A stretch of 64,000 nucleotides of DNA from Persicitalea jodogahamensis. GTDB taxonomy: Bacteria > Bacteroidota > Bacteroidia > Cytophagales > Spirosomataceae. Below the pieces are notes generated by a model. The model was given only the letters and a program-made list of their open reading frames with translations, did not search any database and was not told the DNA's origin. This document shows positions 51,707 through 60,731 of the stretch, in pieces (positions within the stretch are counted from its first letter, which is position 1; each line of letters begins with the position of its first letter). The position numbers and the translations under genes are program-made. Where the stretch lies: positions 1,459,731 through 1,523,730 of the forward strand of contig NZ_BMXF01000001.1 in NCBI RefSeq assembly GCF_014651615.1. Reading direction: 5' to 3'.

Positions 51707-52744
51707 ATGTCCCGTAATCTCAAAGTAGGTATTTTCATTACCCTGGCGGTACTTACCACAACTTTCACCTTTTATTTCTGGCAAATATTCAAGACGCCGA
51801 ATCTGCAGCTTGAAGCGGATCGTAGCTTCGCGCTGCTCATCCCCGAAAATGCCACCTACGAATCGGTCGTGGACACACTTAAAAAGAATCAGGTCATCAA
51901 CGATGAGATTTCTTTTCGTTTTGTAGCCAAACTGTTAAAGTACCCGGAGCGGGTGAAAGCAGGGCGTTACCTGATCAAGCCGGATGCGACCAACTACACG
52001 GTTGTTCAGAAACTGCGTGAGGGAAATCAGGACGCCGTGCGACTCACTTTTAACAACATCCGGCTGAAAAGCGAACTGATCGGGCGCATCGGCCCACGCT
52101 TTGAGTTTGGCGAGCAGAAGTTTCGCGAAGCCCTCGGCGATCCCGCCCTGGCCCAGAAGTACGGCTTCGACACGACGACCATCGTGAGTATGTTCCTGCC
52201 CAATACCTACGACATTTACTGGAACGTGAGTCCCGAACGCTTCCTTGATCGGATGCACAGCGAGTACCAGAAGTTCTGGACCGACGAGCGGAAAGCCAAG
52301 GCCAAAGCGATTAACCTGACGCCCGAAGAAGTATCCATCCTGGCCTCCATCGTGGAAGAGGAACAGGCCCGCAAACCCGACGAGCGTCCCCGCGTGGCCG
52401 GCATGTATATCAACCGCCTGCAGGCCGGGATGCCGCTGCAGGCCGACCCGACGGTGAAGTTTGCCCTCGGTGATTTCGCCATAAAGCGTATTTTGACTGC
52501 CCAGCTGATGACGCCCTCTCCCTACAATACCTATCGTAATACCGGTCTGCCGCCCGGTCCTATCCGTCTGGCCGACCAGGTATCGCTGGATGCGGTGCTG
52601 AATTACGAAAAGCATGACTACACTTACATGTGCGCTAAGGCGGACCTATCGGGTTACCACGCATTTGCCGAAAACTACGCCGACCACCTGGCCAATGCCC
52701 GGCTTTACCAGGCAGAATTGAACAGGTTGCAGATTATGCGATAG
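51707..52744 (+). CDS. mltG: Endolytic murein transglycosylase MltG
   Basis: 345 residues. One N-terminal TM (residues 7-27), a LysM-like subdomain (ENATYESVVDTLKKNQVIND), then the YceG catalytic domain. The catalytic Glu is E217 in ILASIVEEEQARKPDE, equivalent to E218 in E. coli; RVAGMYINRLQAGMPLQADP and YNTYRNTGLPPGPI are conserved blocks. MltG cuts nascent glycan strands at the inner membrane and sets their length. The start ATG at 51707 follows a G-poor leader very like that of aroA. Confidence 0.95.
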   Translation: MSRNLKVGIFITLAVLTTTFTFYFWQIFKTPNLQLEADRSFALLIPENATYESVVDTLKKNQVINDEISFRFVAKLLKYPERVKAGRYLIKPDATNYTVVQKLREGNQDAVRLTFNNIRLKSELIGRIGPRFEFGEQKFREALGDPALAQKYGFDTTTIVSMFLPNTYDIYWNVSPERFLDRMHSEYQKFWTDERKAKAKAINLTPEEVSILASIVEEEQARKPDERPRVAGMYINRLQAGMPLQADPTVKFALGDFAIKRILTAQLMTPSPYNTYRNTGLPPGPIRLADQVSLDAVLNYEKHDYTYMCAKADLSGYHAFAENYADHLANARLYQAELNRLQIMR

Positions 52745-52759
52745 GGGTACTTTTAATAT

Positions 52760-52822
52760 GGAATGAGTGAATGCCGGACTATTGTTTTCGCCGTATCGCA
52801 TATTCCGACATTCACTCATTCC
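52760..52822. repeat. Arm-loop-arm intergenic element
   Basis: 19-bp arms (GGAATGAGTGAATGCCGGA at 52760-52778, complement at 52804-52822; 18 pair), between the mltG stop and the galK start. The arm core GAATGAGTGAAT is shared with 48671-48742. Confidence 0.7.
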
Positions 52823-52845
52823 GGCACTCCAAATTGACAACGATT

Positions 52846-54012
52846 ATGAACCCAAACCCTACCGCCGACCGCATCCGGGACGCCTTTACTAAAAAGTACC
52901 AGCAAACTCACCGCCTCTTCCGCTCACCGGGACGCATCAACCTTATCGGTGAGCATACGGATTACAACAATGGCTTCGTGCTACCCGCCAGTGTTGATAA
53001 GGCCGTCTATTTCGCCATTGCTCCCCGGGAGGATAATCTGGTGCAATTAGAGGCCGTGGATTTGGGCGAGACCTATGAATTTCAGCTCGATGATTTGACC
53101 AGGCCCGAGCAGCAATGGCCCGTGTATCAGCTTTCGGTTTTGGACCAATTGCAGAAACAAGGTTTGAAAATCAAAGGGTTTCAGGCGTCGTTTGGCGGAG
53201 ACCTGCCCGTGGGTGCGGGGATGTCATCCTCAGCTGCTTTGGAATGTTGTCTTCTTTTTGCCCTGAACGAGTTGTTCGGATTAGGCCTGGACCGGCTGGA
53301 AATCGTGAAGATGGCGCAGCGGGCCGAAAACGAATATGTGGGCATGAAGTGCGGCATCATGGACCAATTCGCGTCGGTATTCGGCAAGGAGCAATCTGTC
53401 ATTCAACTCGACTGCCGCTCGTTGGAGTACGAGTACTTTCCGTTCCCGATGGAAAAGTACCTGCTGATTCTCTGTGACACCAAAGTGAAGCACTCACTGG
53501 CTGATTCGGAATACAACCTCCGGCGCCAGGAATGCGAACGGGGTGTGGAAATCTTGCAGGCACATTATCCCGAAGTAAAAAGTCTGCGCGATGCGACGCC
53601 CGCCATGGTGGCCGAACACAAGGACGAAATGGGGCCTACGGTCTATAAGCGCTGTAAATTCATGACGGAGGAAATTCAGCGCGTACAAACGGCGTGTGAG
53701 CTGCTCCTTAAAGGAGACTTGGCTGGGTTCGGCGAAAAAATGTATGACACCCACCAAGGTCTGCAGCATGGCTACGAGGTGAGTTGCCCCGAACTGGACT
53801 TTCTGGTGGATCAGACCCGGTCCCTTGGCGATGTGGCGGGTGCCCGGATGATGGGTGGGGGCTTTGGTGGCTGCACCATAAACTTGGTGCGGCGCGGCGG
53901 GGTCGAGAATTTTGAAAAGTTGATGAAAAAGGCTTATCAGGAGAAATTTGATGTGGAACTACCCTGTTACCGGGTGAGCATCACCGATGGAACCTCCGAA
54001 ATGACCGCGTGA
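52846..54012 (+). CDS. galK: Galactokinase
   Basis: 388 residues from the ATG at 52846 (MNPNPTADRIRDAFTKKYQQ); the reading frame extends 25 codons upstream into the hairpin element, without homology. GHMP kinase motifs: galactose signature PGRINLIGEHTDYNNG (residues 28-43), ATP-binding GDLPVGAGMSSSAAL (118-132), catalytic base D173 in GIMDQFASVFG, and the C-terminal MMGGGFGGCTINLV. It phosphorylates alpha-D-galactose with ATP in the Leloir pathway. The next gene is a galactose mutarotase; GalT and GalE are not in this window. Confidence 0.95.
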   Translation: MNPNPTADRIRDAFTKKYQQTHRLFRSPGRINLIGEHTDYNNGFVLPASVDKAVYFAIAPREDNLVQLEAVDLGETYEFQLDDLTRPEQQWPVYQLSVLDQLQKQGLKIKGFQASFGGDLPVGAGMSSSAALECCLLFALNELFGLGLDRLEIVKMAQRAENEYVGMKCGIMDQFASVFGKEQSVIQLDCRSLEYEYFPFPMEKYLLILCDTKVKHSLADSEYNLRRQECERGVEILQAHYPEVKSLRDATPAMVAEHKDEMGPTVYKRCKFMTEEIQRVQTACELLLKGDLAGFGEKMYDTHQGLQHGYEVSCPELDFLVDQTRSLGDVAGARMMGGGFGGCTINLVRRGGVENFEKLMKKAYQEKFDVELPCYRVSITDGTSEMTA

Positions 54013-54094
54013 AGGGGGTAAGAGTATTTTCTCCGCTTCGGGCCCTTTTCCTGCCGAACTTCAAGTTTCCTAAACCATAACTACCCTTTCTCCC

Positions 54095-55279
54095 ATGACT
54101 ACCAAACTTGCCCAATTGAAGCCCCTGCGAAAGCTCATGCCGATCATGGTCCTGGCGTTGCTCGGTGCCGTATTAACGAATTGTGAAACAAAAAACGAGG
54201 AAAATCAAGACATGGAATCCACAATCACAAAAGAGGCTTTCGGCACGTCGGGTGACGGCGAGGCGGTTGATCTCTACACTTTGACCAACGCCAATGGCAT
54301 GGTAGTGCAAATCACCAACTACGGCGGCATCATTACCAAATGGATGGCTCCTGACAAAGACGGGCAGATGGCCGATGTGGTACTTGGCTTCGACTCGCTG
54401 AGCAATTACGTGGCCGGACACCCCTTCTTTGGGGCGCTGGTGGGGCGTTACGGAAACCGCATCGCCAAGGGCGAATTCAAGCTGGATGGGGAAACCTACA
54501 ACACTTTGGTCAAGAACAACGGACCCAACCACCTGCACGGCGGGACGAAAGGCTTTGACAAAAAAGTCTGGCAGGCCGAGGAAATGAAGGAAGGTTCGAC
54601 CGTAGGGCTGAAACTCACCACGACCAGCGCCGACATGGAGGAAGGCTACCCCGGCAAGCTCGACGTGACCGTTACATACACATTGACCAACGACGGCGAG
54701 TTGAAGATCGACTACCAGGCCACCACCGACAAGCCGACTGTCGTCAACCTGACCAATCACTGCTACTTCAACCTCACCGGCCTGAAGCGGGATGTGCTCG
54801 ATCACGTCGTGAAAATTAACTCTGATAGCCTGGTCGCAGTGGATGCCACGCTTATTCCTACCGGAAAGCTGATTTCCGTGACCGGCACAGCCTTCGATTT
54901 CAGAGAGCCGACCCCCATCGGTGCGCGCATCGACGACGAAAGCGACGAGCAAATCAAAATGGGCGGTGGCTACGATCACTGCTGGGTCATCGACCGCGTT
55001 GGCAACAACATGGCGCTGGCTGCGACCGTCTATGAACCCACGAGCGGCCGGGTGCTGGAAGTATCCACTACCGAGCCGGGCGTGCAGTTTTACACTGGTA
55101 ACTTCCTGGATGGAAAATTGAGCGGTAAAGGCGCCACGTACAGCAAGCGCATGGGTTTCTGCCTCGAAACCGAGCATTACCCCGATTCGCCCAACCAGCC
55201 ACAGTTTCCATCCGTGACGCTGCGTCCCGGGGAGACGTACAGTACTTCGACGGTTTTCAAGATGTCGGTTCGGAAGTAG
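54095..55279 (+). CDS. galM: Galactose mutarotase (aldose 1-epimerase), probable lipoprotein
   Basis: 394 residues. An N-terminal hydrophobic stretch (LMPIMVLALLGAVLTNC) ends in Cys 30, a likely lipobox, so the enzyme would be exported, unlike cytoplasmic GalM. Catalytic domain: GALVGRYGNRIAKGEFKLDG, NGPNHLHGGTKGFDKKVW, H222 in NLTNHCYFNL and E358 in GFCLETEHYPDSPNQP. It interconverts alpha and beta anomers of galactose or glucose. It lies 82 bases after galK. In Bacteroidota exported GalM paralogues are frequent. Confidence 0.92.
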   Translation: MTTKLAQLKPLRKLMPIMVLALLGAVLTNCETKNEENQDMESTITKEAFGTSGDGEAVDLYTLTNANGMVVQITNYGGIITKWMAPDKDGQMADVVLGFDSLSNYVAGHPFFGALVGRYGNRIAKGEFKLDGETYNTLVKNNGPNHLHGGTKGFDKKVWQAEEMKEGSTVGLKLTTTSADMEEGYPGKLDVTVTYTLTNDGELKIDYQATTDKPTVVNLTNHCYFNLTGLKRDVLDHVVKINSDSLVAVDATLIPTGKLISVTGTAFDFREPTPIGARIDDESDEQIKMGGGYDHCWVIDRVGNNMALAATVYEPTSGRVLEVSTTEPGVQFYTGNFLDGKLSGKGATYSKRMGFCLETEHYPDSPNQPQFPSVTLRPGETYSTSTVFKMSVRK

Positions 55280-55310
55280 TTATCTGTAAGTGTTGATATT
55301 GAATTTTTTT

Positions 55311-55350
55311 ATCCCCAACCCGAAATCTCGTTTTCGGACTGGGGATTTTT
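55311..55350. terminator. Stem-loop terminator between convergent genes
   Basis: 15-bp arms with two mismatches (55311-55325 and 55332-55346) and T-rich tail TTTTTCTT. It follows galM and precedes the convergent FG-GAP gene end. Confidence 0.8.
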
Positions 55351-55374
55351 CTTGCTCAAAAAAAGCTGATTCCG

Positions 55375-58300
55375 CTATTTGAGGTGGTACGCCTTCATCT
55401 GCTTTTGGTTTATTCCAAAGAGTAGTTTGTCGCTTATTGAAAGAATGCTGCGGACATCGCCCGTGAGTCGGAAGCCGGACTGTTTTTGCGGAATGGTGGT
55501 AAAGTTGCCTTTTCCGTCGCCTTTGAGCAGAAGACCGTAGTTGGCGTCGTACTTTCCCAGGCGCAACCGCCCCTGACTGGTGTTGCCGCCGAGGATCAGA
55601 TCCTTCTTGCCATCTTTATCGTAATCCAGCGATGCTACGGCGAACACGGGCGAAAACTGTGCTTCCAGCGGTAGTTCTTTTAATTGAAACTTGCTGCCGG
55701 AATTGATGAAACAGGCGGTTTTCAGGTAGTTTGCTTCCAGTTTTCCGGCGTCTTTCAGTTCCCGGTTGGAGAAAAGGTCATTTAGTGTCACATCGGCGTA
55801 GCTTTTGTAGTCTGGATAGCGTGCGCCCATGCTACTCATTTGCATCACGAGCTCGTCCCGGGTGATGTAGGGGTAGTTTTTGCCCTGCACGTAAAAACTC
55901 AGAATAGGGTCGATGGTGCCGTTACCGTCGAAATCCTTGTAGTGCAGCGCGGCCATTTCTTTGTCGCTGGCCCGTACCTGGGAGTTAAGACCCTGATTTC
56001 CTACGATTAAGTCGGGCTTATTATCGCCATTTAGGTCTTCCAGGAGCAGCGTATTCCACCAGCCCTGGTATTCCTTATCAAAGTACTCCTTCGTTTTGTC
56101 GGTCAGCTTACGGAACGCCGCCCGGCCGTTTTCCTGGATAAAAACGGTGATGGGCATCCATTCACCCACCACGACCAAATCTGCCTTCCCATCCCCGTTG
56201 AGGTCGGCACTGGCGGCATCAGTGACCAGGCCGATTCTGGCCAGCGTTGGCGATATCTCCGCGGTTTGGTTGGTGAACTTCCCTTTGCCATCATTTACCA
56301 ACAGGTAGCTTTCGGGCGTCTCGGGGTAGCGGCCCGGTACCACGCGGCTGCCCACGAAAAGGTCGGGCTTCCCGTCGCCCGAAAAGTCGCCCGCGCAAAC
56401 GGCCCCCGTGCTGGTCAGCATTTTAGGCAGGGCGTTCGGGCTGATAGCAAAGTTGCCTTTCCCATCGTTCAGATAAAGCATATCCTGGAAGCGGGCGTCT
56501 TTAGGTTCGAAATCCGCGTAGCCGCCGTGCGCTACGTAGAGATCTACTGCACCGTCACCATTGACGTCGAAAAATACTGCGTCCGTCACCTGACCAGCTG
56601 CACTGGCGAAGGAAGGGGTACTTTTTTTGCTAAAAGTCCCTCCCTTCTGCTGTAGAAATAGTTCGCTGGCTTGTCCCTTGCTGCCCCCCACGAAGACATC
56701 TTCCAGCCCGTCGCCGTTCACATCCGCCTTGACCAGGCACGGCCCGGAGAATGATAGCGGATTAACCAGAAGCGGCTGGCGGTAGAAATCGTTGATTTCC
56801 ATTTTTGCATCCTGGTGAGCAATAGGGGAGGGTACTTCCTGAAAAAATGCATTCACTTTCTCGCCCCATTTGTAACTACCCGTAGCATCAGTTTCAGAAA
56901 CCGTCAGTAGTTGATCCACTTTCGGATTTACCAGCATCTGCATTTTGCCCGAAGGCCATACTATCTGCAGCGAATCAATGGTAGTTTTCTCGCCCAGGCC
57001 AAAGTGCAGAATCGGCGATACGCTTGACTGATAGCCACGCGTGGGCATTTGTTCCAGGTACTGTTCCTGGTCCCCGCTGTACAAAGTCAGTTGTGTCCCG
57101 ATGCCCTGCGTATTGGCGCCTTTGCCCTGGGTCTTTATTTTCAGAAAATGATTTTTCGATAAAACATTGGCCTGATTCTGATAAATGAAAGCGGGCAGAT
57201 TGACATTGTTGACGATTAAATCCAGATCACCGTCGTTATCCAAATCGGCGTAGGCGGCGCCGTTGCTATTCGACGGGCGATCCAGACCCCAGGCGCGGGT
57301 GGTGTTTTCGAATTGCAAATCCCGCCCATTCCGAAAGGCGTAATTTGTGAGGTTCGAGGACGGAATCTGGTACACTAGTTCCAATACGTCGGCACGTTTG
57401 AGACCCTGCGACTGGTTTTGGGCGTAGTCGCTCATGTGCTTCAGGAAGTCCATGTTGGTGTAGTCGCGCAGGTAGCCATTGGTAATGTGCAGATCCTTCC
57501 AGCCGTCGTTATCAAAGTCGGCGAACAGCGCTGACCAGCTCCAGTCGGTATTGGATAGCCCGGCGAGTTGACCAATTTCCTGGAACTGCCCGTTGCCGTC
57601 ATTGATTTGCAGCATGTTACGCATGTACTGGTGATTGAATCCCAGCCGCACGTTAAGGTCAAACTTCTGGTAGTTGTCGGGTGCCATGAGGAGTTTCTGG
57701 CGGCGGTTGCCCTCGGGCAGCATGTCCAGAGTCAGGATGTCCGGACGGGCATCGTTATTAATATCAGCCACGTCGCTGCCCATCGAGAAGTGGGAGGTAT
57801 GGCCGATGTGGCTATCGAGTTGGTCTGTGAAGCCGCCCTTTTTATCGTTTATGTATAAATAATCAGGTACCTGGTAATCATTGGACACGTATATGTCCGT
57901 CCAGCCATCCCCGTTGACATCCGCCACACCCGCACCAAGGCCATAAGAAAGGGCTGAGCTTTGGATGCCCGCCGCCTGAGTCACGTCTTTGAATTTGTTA
58001 CCATCATTGCGGTACAGTCGGACGCCGTAGGCCGGGTTGTCTTCTTTGAGGACCATTGCCGTACCGAGTTCATTCAGGATGGGCAGCGACTTGGGGTTAT
58101 GGTTGAGCAGGAACATATCCAGGTCGCCATCCTTATCGTAGTCGAAAAAAGTGGCCTGTGTACTGGTTGATTCACCCGCCAGACCGTATTCTTTGACCTG
58201 CTCGGAAAATTTCGGAACGCCTTTTTCGTCCGGACCCTGATTAATGAACAATTGATTGGCCAGGTACTCCGGCGGGTAGTTTCCTGAATAGCAAACATAA

Positions 58301-58728
58301 ATATCCAGCCGTCCATCGCCGTTCACGTCGGCCATCGTCACACCCGTCTTCCAGTTGCCGTCGCGACCCGCTACGCCCGCCGGGGTAGTTGCGTCCTCGA
58401 ATTTAAGATCTCCTTTATTCAGATATAGGCGATTACCCACCTGATTACCCGAAAAATAAATATCGTCCAGGCCGTCGCCGTTGAGATCGCCCACAGCCAC
58501 GCCGCCGCCGTTGTAAAAGTACTCGTACATCAGCACATTGCCGTTCAGGCTTTCGGTAAGGGTGTTTTCGAAAGTGACGCCCGTTTGCTCGGGAGCCAGG
58601 AGCGTAAAAAGCGGGTTTTCCGGTGCGGCTTCCTCCTGCTTCTCATCAGTTTGTTTCTGACAACTCGATAGTATTCCGAAGCAAAAAAATAAGGCTGTTC
58701 CACGCCAAAGTAAGGTATACACCGACAT
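55375..58728 (-). CDS. FG-GAP/VCBS repeat lipoprotein with ASPIC/UnbV domain
   Basis: 1117 residues from the ATG at 58728 (MSVYTLLWRGTALFFCFGIL); upstream codons back to 58830 fall outside the signal peptide. Lipoprotein Cys 23 in LSSCQ. At least ten FG-GAP/VCBS repeats with calcium loops of the D-x-N-G-D-G type (VAVGDLNGDGLDDIYFSG, DVNGDGRLDIY, DYDKDGDLDMF, DLNGDNKPDL). The ASPIC/UnbV domain lies around residues 540-640 (TQLTLYSGDQEQYLEQMPTR, LQIVWPSG). These CRTAC1-like proteins are surface-exposed, and in Bacteroidota often sit at the end of a SusC-SusD locus, as here; probably binding or sensing a polymer. Confidence 0.92.
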   Translation of the reverse strand: MSVYTLLWRGTALFFCFGILSSCQKQTDEKQEEAAPENPLFTLLAPEQTGVTFENTLTESLNGNVLMYEYFYNGGGVAVGDLNGDGLDDIYFSGNQVGNRLYLNKGDLKFEDATTPAGVAGRDGNWKTGVTMADVNGDGRLDIYVCYSGNYPPEYLANQLFINQGPDEKGVPKFSEQVKEYGLAGESTSTQATFFDYDKDGDLDMFLLNHNPKSLPILNELGTAMVLKEDNPAYGVRLYRNDGNKFKDVTQAAGIQSSALSYGLGAGVADVNGDGWTDIYVSNDYQVPDYLYINDKKGGFTDQLDSHIGHTSHFSMGSDVADINNDARPDILTLDMLPEGNRRQKLLMAPDNYQKFDLNVRLGFNHQYMRNMLQINDGNGQFQEIGQLAGLSNTDWSWSALFADFDNDGWKDLHITNGYLRDYTNMDFLKHMSDYAQNQSQGLKRADVLELVYQIPSSNLTNYAFRNGRDLQFENTTRAWGLDRPSNSNGAAYADLDNDGDLDLIVNNVNLPAFIYQNQANVLSKNHFLKIKTQGKGANTQGIGTQLTLYSGDQEQYLEQMPTRGYQSSVSPILHFGLGEKTTIDSLQIVWPSGKMQMLVNPKVDQLLTVSETDATGSYKWGEKVNAFFQEVPSPIAHQDAKMEINDFYRQPLLVNPLSFSGPCLVKADVNGDGLEDVFVGGSKGQASELFLQQKGGTFSKKSTPSFASAAGQVTDAVFFDVNGDGAVDLYVAHGGYADFEPKDARFQDMLYLNDGKGNFAISPNALPKMLTSTGAVCAGDFSGDGKPDLFVGSRVVPGRYPETPESYLLVNDGKGKFTNQTAEISPTLARIGLVTDAASADLNGDGKADLVVVGEWMPITVFIQENGRAAFRKLTDKTKEYFDKEYQGWWNTLLLEDLNGDNKPDLIVGNQGLNSQVRASDKEMAALHYKDFDGNGTIDPILSFYVQGKNYPYITRDELVMQMSSMGARYPDYKSYADVTLNDLFSNRELKDAGKLEANYLKTACFINSGSKFQLKELPLEAQFSPVFAVASLDYDKDGKKDLILGGNTSQGRLRLGKYDANYGLLLKGDGKGNFTTIPQKQSGFRLTGDVRSILSISDKLLFGINQKQMKAYHLK

Positions 58729-58775
58729 AAGTCCGAAAGGATGATTTCTATACAAAAAATGGTTTTTAAAAATGC

Positions 58776-58820
58776 AAAAAAGAATCCGGGCCGACAAACT
58801 GCCGACCCGGATTCTTTTTT
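58776..58820 (-). terminator. Rho-independent terminator after susD
   Basis: 15-bp perfect stem AAAAAAGAATCCGGG (58776-58790) with 58806-58820, 15-base loop, and T-tracts at both ends. It lies 26 bases past the SusD stop codon and before the FG-GAP gene, so it could attenuate transcription into that gene. Confidence 0.85.
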
Positions 58821-58845
58821 GTAACATCAATAGATGGAGAACATA

Positions 58846-60711
58846 TTATTTTCCATAGCCCGCATTCTGTACCAGCTTGTCGTTCCGGTTAATTTCGGCT
58901 TGCGAAATGGGCAGGAAATACAACTTATCATTCCAGGCTCGGTTTTCTTTGCCTGGGTCGATTTCGAAAGGAGTGTACGTGTAATCGTAATTTTCCTTGC
59001 TGAATTTATACACGGTTACCGATTTACCCGGTTTCAACGTACCCACGATATTAATCCCGTTTGCCTTACGCCCTAGGGTTGTAGGGGCAATCATCCAGCG
59101 GCGGGCATCGTGGTACCGTTGCTCTTCATAAAGCATTTCAATTCGCTTTTCATTGCGGAATTTATCTACCAAAGCGGCACCCGTTGCGGTGATGGCAGGC
59201 ATACCCGCCCGGAAACGGATTTTGTTTAGCCAAGTACGGGCTTCCTCTTCCTGCCCCAAGTTGATACACGCCTCGGCGTAATTGAATACGGCTTCAGTGT
59301 AACGCAGAATAGGCCAGGGGATTTGCTGCCAGGTGTTCTGGTCGACGATAGCGGGGTTTGGATCGGTAAACTTACGGATGTAATAACCAGTGTAGCTGCC
59401 GTTCCAGTCCTCGATGGAACTTTGGCGGGTATCAAGACCAAAATGGGTCACTTTCTGACCAGCCGCATTGATTACCTCATAACGACCCGTCTGAATCTGG
59501 CTGGCGGGATCTTTGGGAAGGTTGGCGTTGGAGCGAACTTTCCAGGGCGATCCTTCGTGCAAGATTGAAGCTTCAAAGCGAGGGTCACGATTAGCGTAAG
59601 GGTCAGCCGCGTGTACGGGATTGCTCCAGCTAAATTTGGTGCCATCCATCATTTCGTAGTCGTCCACCAGTAATTGGATGGGGGTGTTGCCCGCCCAGTT
59701 ATTGTAGCCATTGGGACCGTTGTAAAGACCCAGGCGTCCGCCATTCTCCTGCTTGGCATTAGTGAAATACCTTGCCATCAAGAGTTCTGTCTGTCCACCG
59801 TTACGGGCAAGGGAAATGTCCATGTAGTTCGCGGTTCCCTGCGCTGGTGGGGTAGCGGGGGAAGTTAAGTCCATTTTATATCCCCGATTCAGGTCAACTA
59901 CTGCCTTGGCAGCGTCTTTTGCTTTCTGCCACCGTTCCGTACGACTGCCACTTACATAGCCAATCAGTTCAGGGTTTGAAAACCCTGAGATCGTGGTGGA
60001 TTTAGATTTAGCCGTAGGAACATCATGCAAGTCACTGGCTGCATAGGTCAGGATACGAGCCTTGAGCGCAAGGGCCGCTGCTTTGTTCGCCCGGCCATTT
60101 GCCATGGTTCTTCCATCCAGTAAGGTGGCGGCCTCGTCACAGTCTTTTACAATGAAATTGACAGTTTCTTCCCAGGTATTGCGGGGTGCCAGATAATCTG
60201 CCTCGCCCAGTTCATAGGGCCGATCGATGATGGGAACGCCACCATAATAGCGAGCTAATTGATGATAATAGAATGCCCGCATAAACTTGGCCTCACCCTG
60301 CAGGCGTTCCACGATGTTACCGGTGTTTGGAAACTGAGGGTCTGCCAGATTTTTCAGGGCCAGATTCGCCGCTCGTATACGGGAATACATTGCATCCCAA
60401 CGGAGGTTCGCGCTCACCCAACCAATGTCGGCGGGATTAGAGCGGCCCTCAGTGATTGTTGTTATACCGCGGCCAGGGTGCGTAAAGATGGTTTCGTCGG
60501 TCAGAGAAGAAAGCGACTGCTCCTCGAAGCCGCCAACGTTAAAACCTGCGTAGATTTCAGTGACGAAAGCTTCCGCCAGGGCAGCATCTGTCCATACAGC
60601 CGACTGCGAGAGTTCGCTAAGTGGCTCGGTGTTGACGAAGTCGTCGTTGCAACTGGTAAAAGTTACCGTCGCTGCGACAAACGTCAATGCCATAATTTTA
60701 AATTTTTTCAT
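58846..60711 (-). CDS. SusD/RagB family surface nutrient-binding lipoprotein
   Basis: 621 residues, close to the upper range of SusD-like proteins. Lipoprotein signal MKKFKIMALTFVAATVTFTSC (Cys 21). N-terminal SusD-like region (ALAEAFVTEIYAGFN, RWDAMYSRIRAANLALKNL, AKFMRAFYYHQLARYYGGVP) with TPR-like helices and the C-terminal RagB/SusD domain (PWPILRYTEAVFNYAEACIN, LNKIRFRAGMPAIT, RNEKRIEMLYEEQRYHDARR). It captures the ligand at the cell surface and passes it to the SusC barrel encoded 20 bases upstream. The ligand is unknown. Confidence 0.95.
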   Translation of the reverse strand: MKKFKIMALTFVAATVTFTSCNDDFVNTEPLSELSQSAVWTDAALAEAFVTEIYAGFNVGGFEEQSLSSLTDETIFTHPGRGITTITEGRSNPADIGWVSANLRWDAMYSRIRAANLALKNLADPQFPNTGNIVERLQGEAKFMRAFYYHQLARYYGGVPIIDRPYELGEADYLAPRNTWEETVNFIVKDCDEAATLLDGRTMANGRANKAAALALKARILTYAASDLHDVPTAKSKSTTISGFSNPELIGYVSGSRTERWQKAKDAAKAVVDLNRGYKMDLTSPATPPAQGTANYMDISLARNGGQTELLMARYFTNAKQENGGRLGLYNGPNGYNNWAGNTPIQLLVDDYEMMDGTKFSWSNPVHAADPYANRDPRFEASILHEGSPWKVRSNANLPKDPASQIQTGRYEVINAAGQKVTHFGLDTRQSSIEDWNGSYTGYYIRKFTDPNPAIVDQNTWQQIPWPILRYTEAVFNYAEACINLGQEEEARTWLNKIRFRAGMPAITATGAALVDKFRNEKRIEMLYEEQRYHDARRWMIAPTTLGRKANGINIVGTLKPGKSVTVYKFSKENYDYTYTPFEIDPGKENRAWNDKLYFLPISQAEINRNDKLVQNAGYGK

Positions 60712-60731
60712 AATAATTGTGGGTTTTTGGA

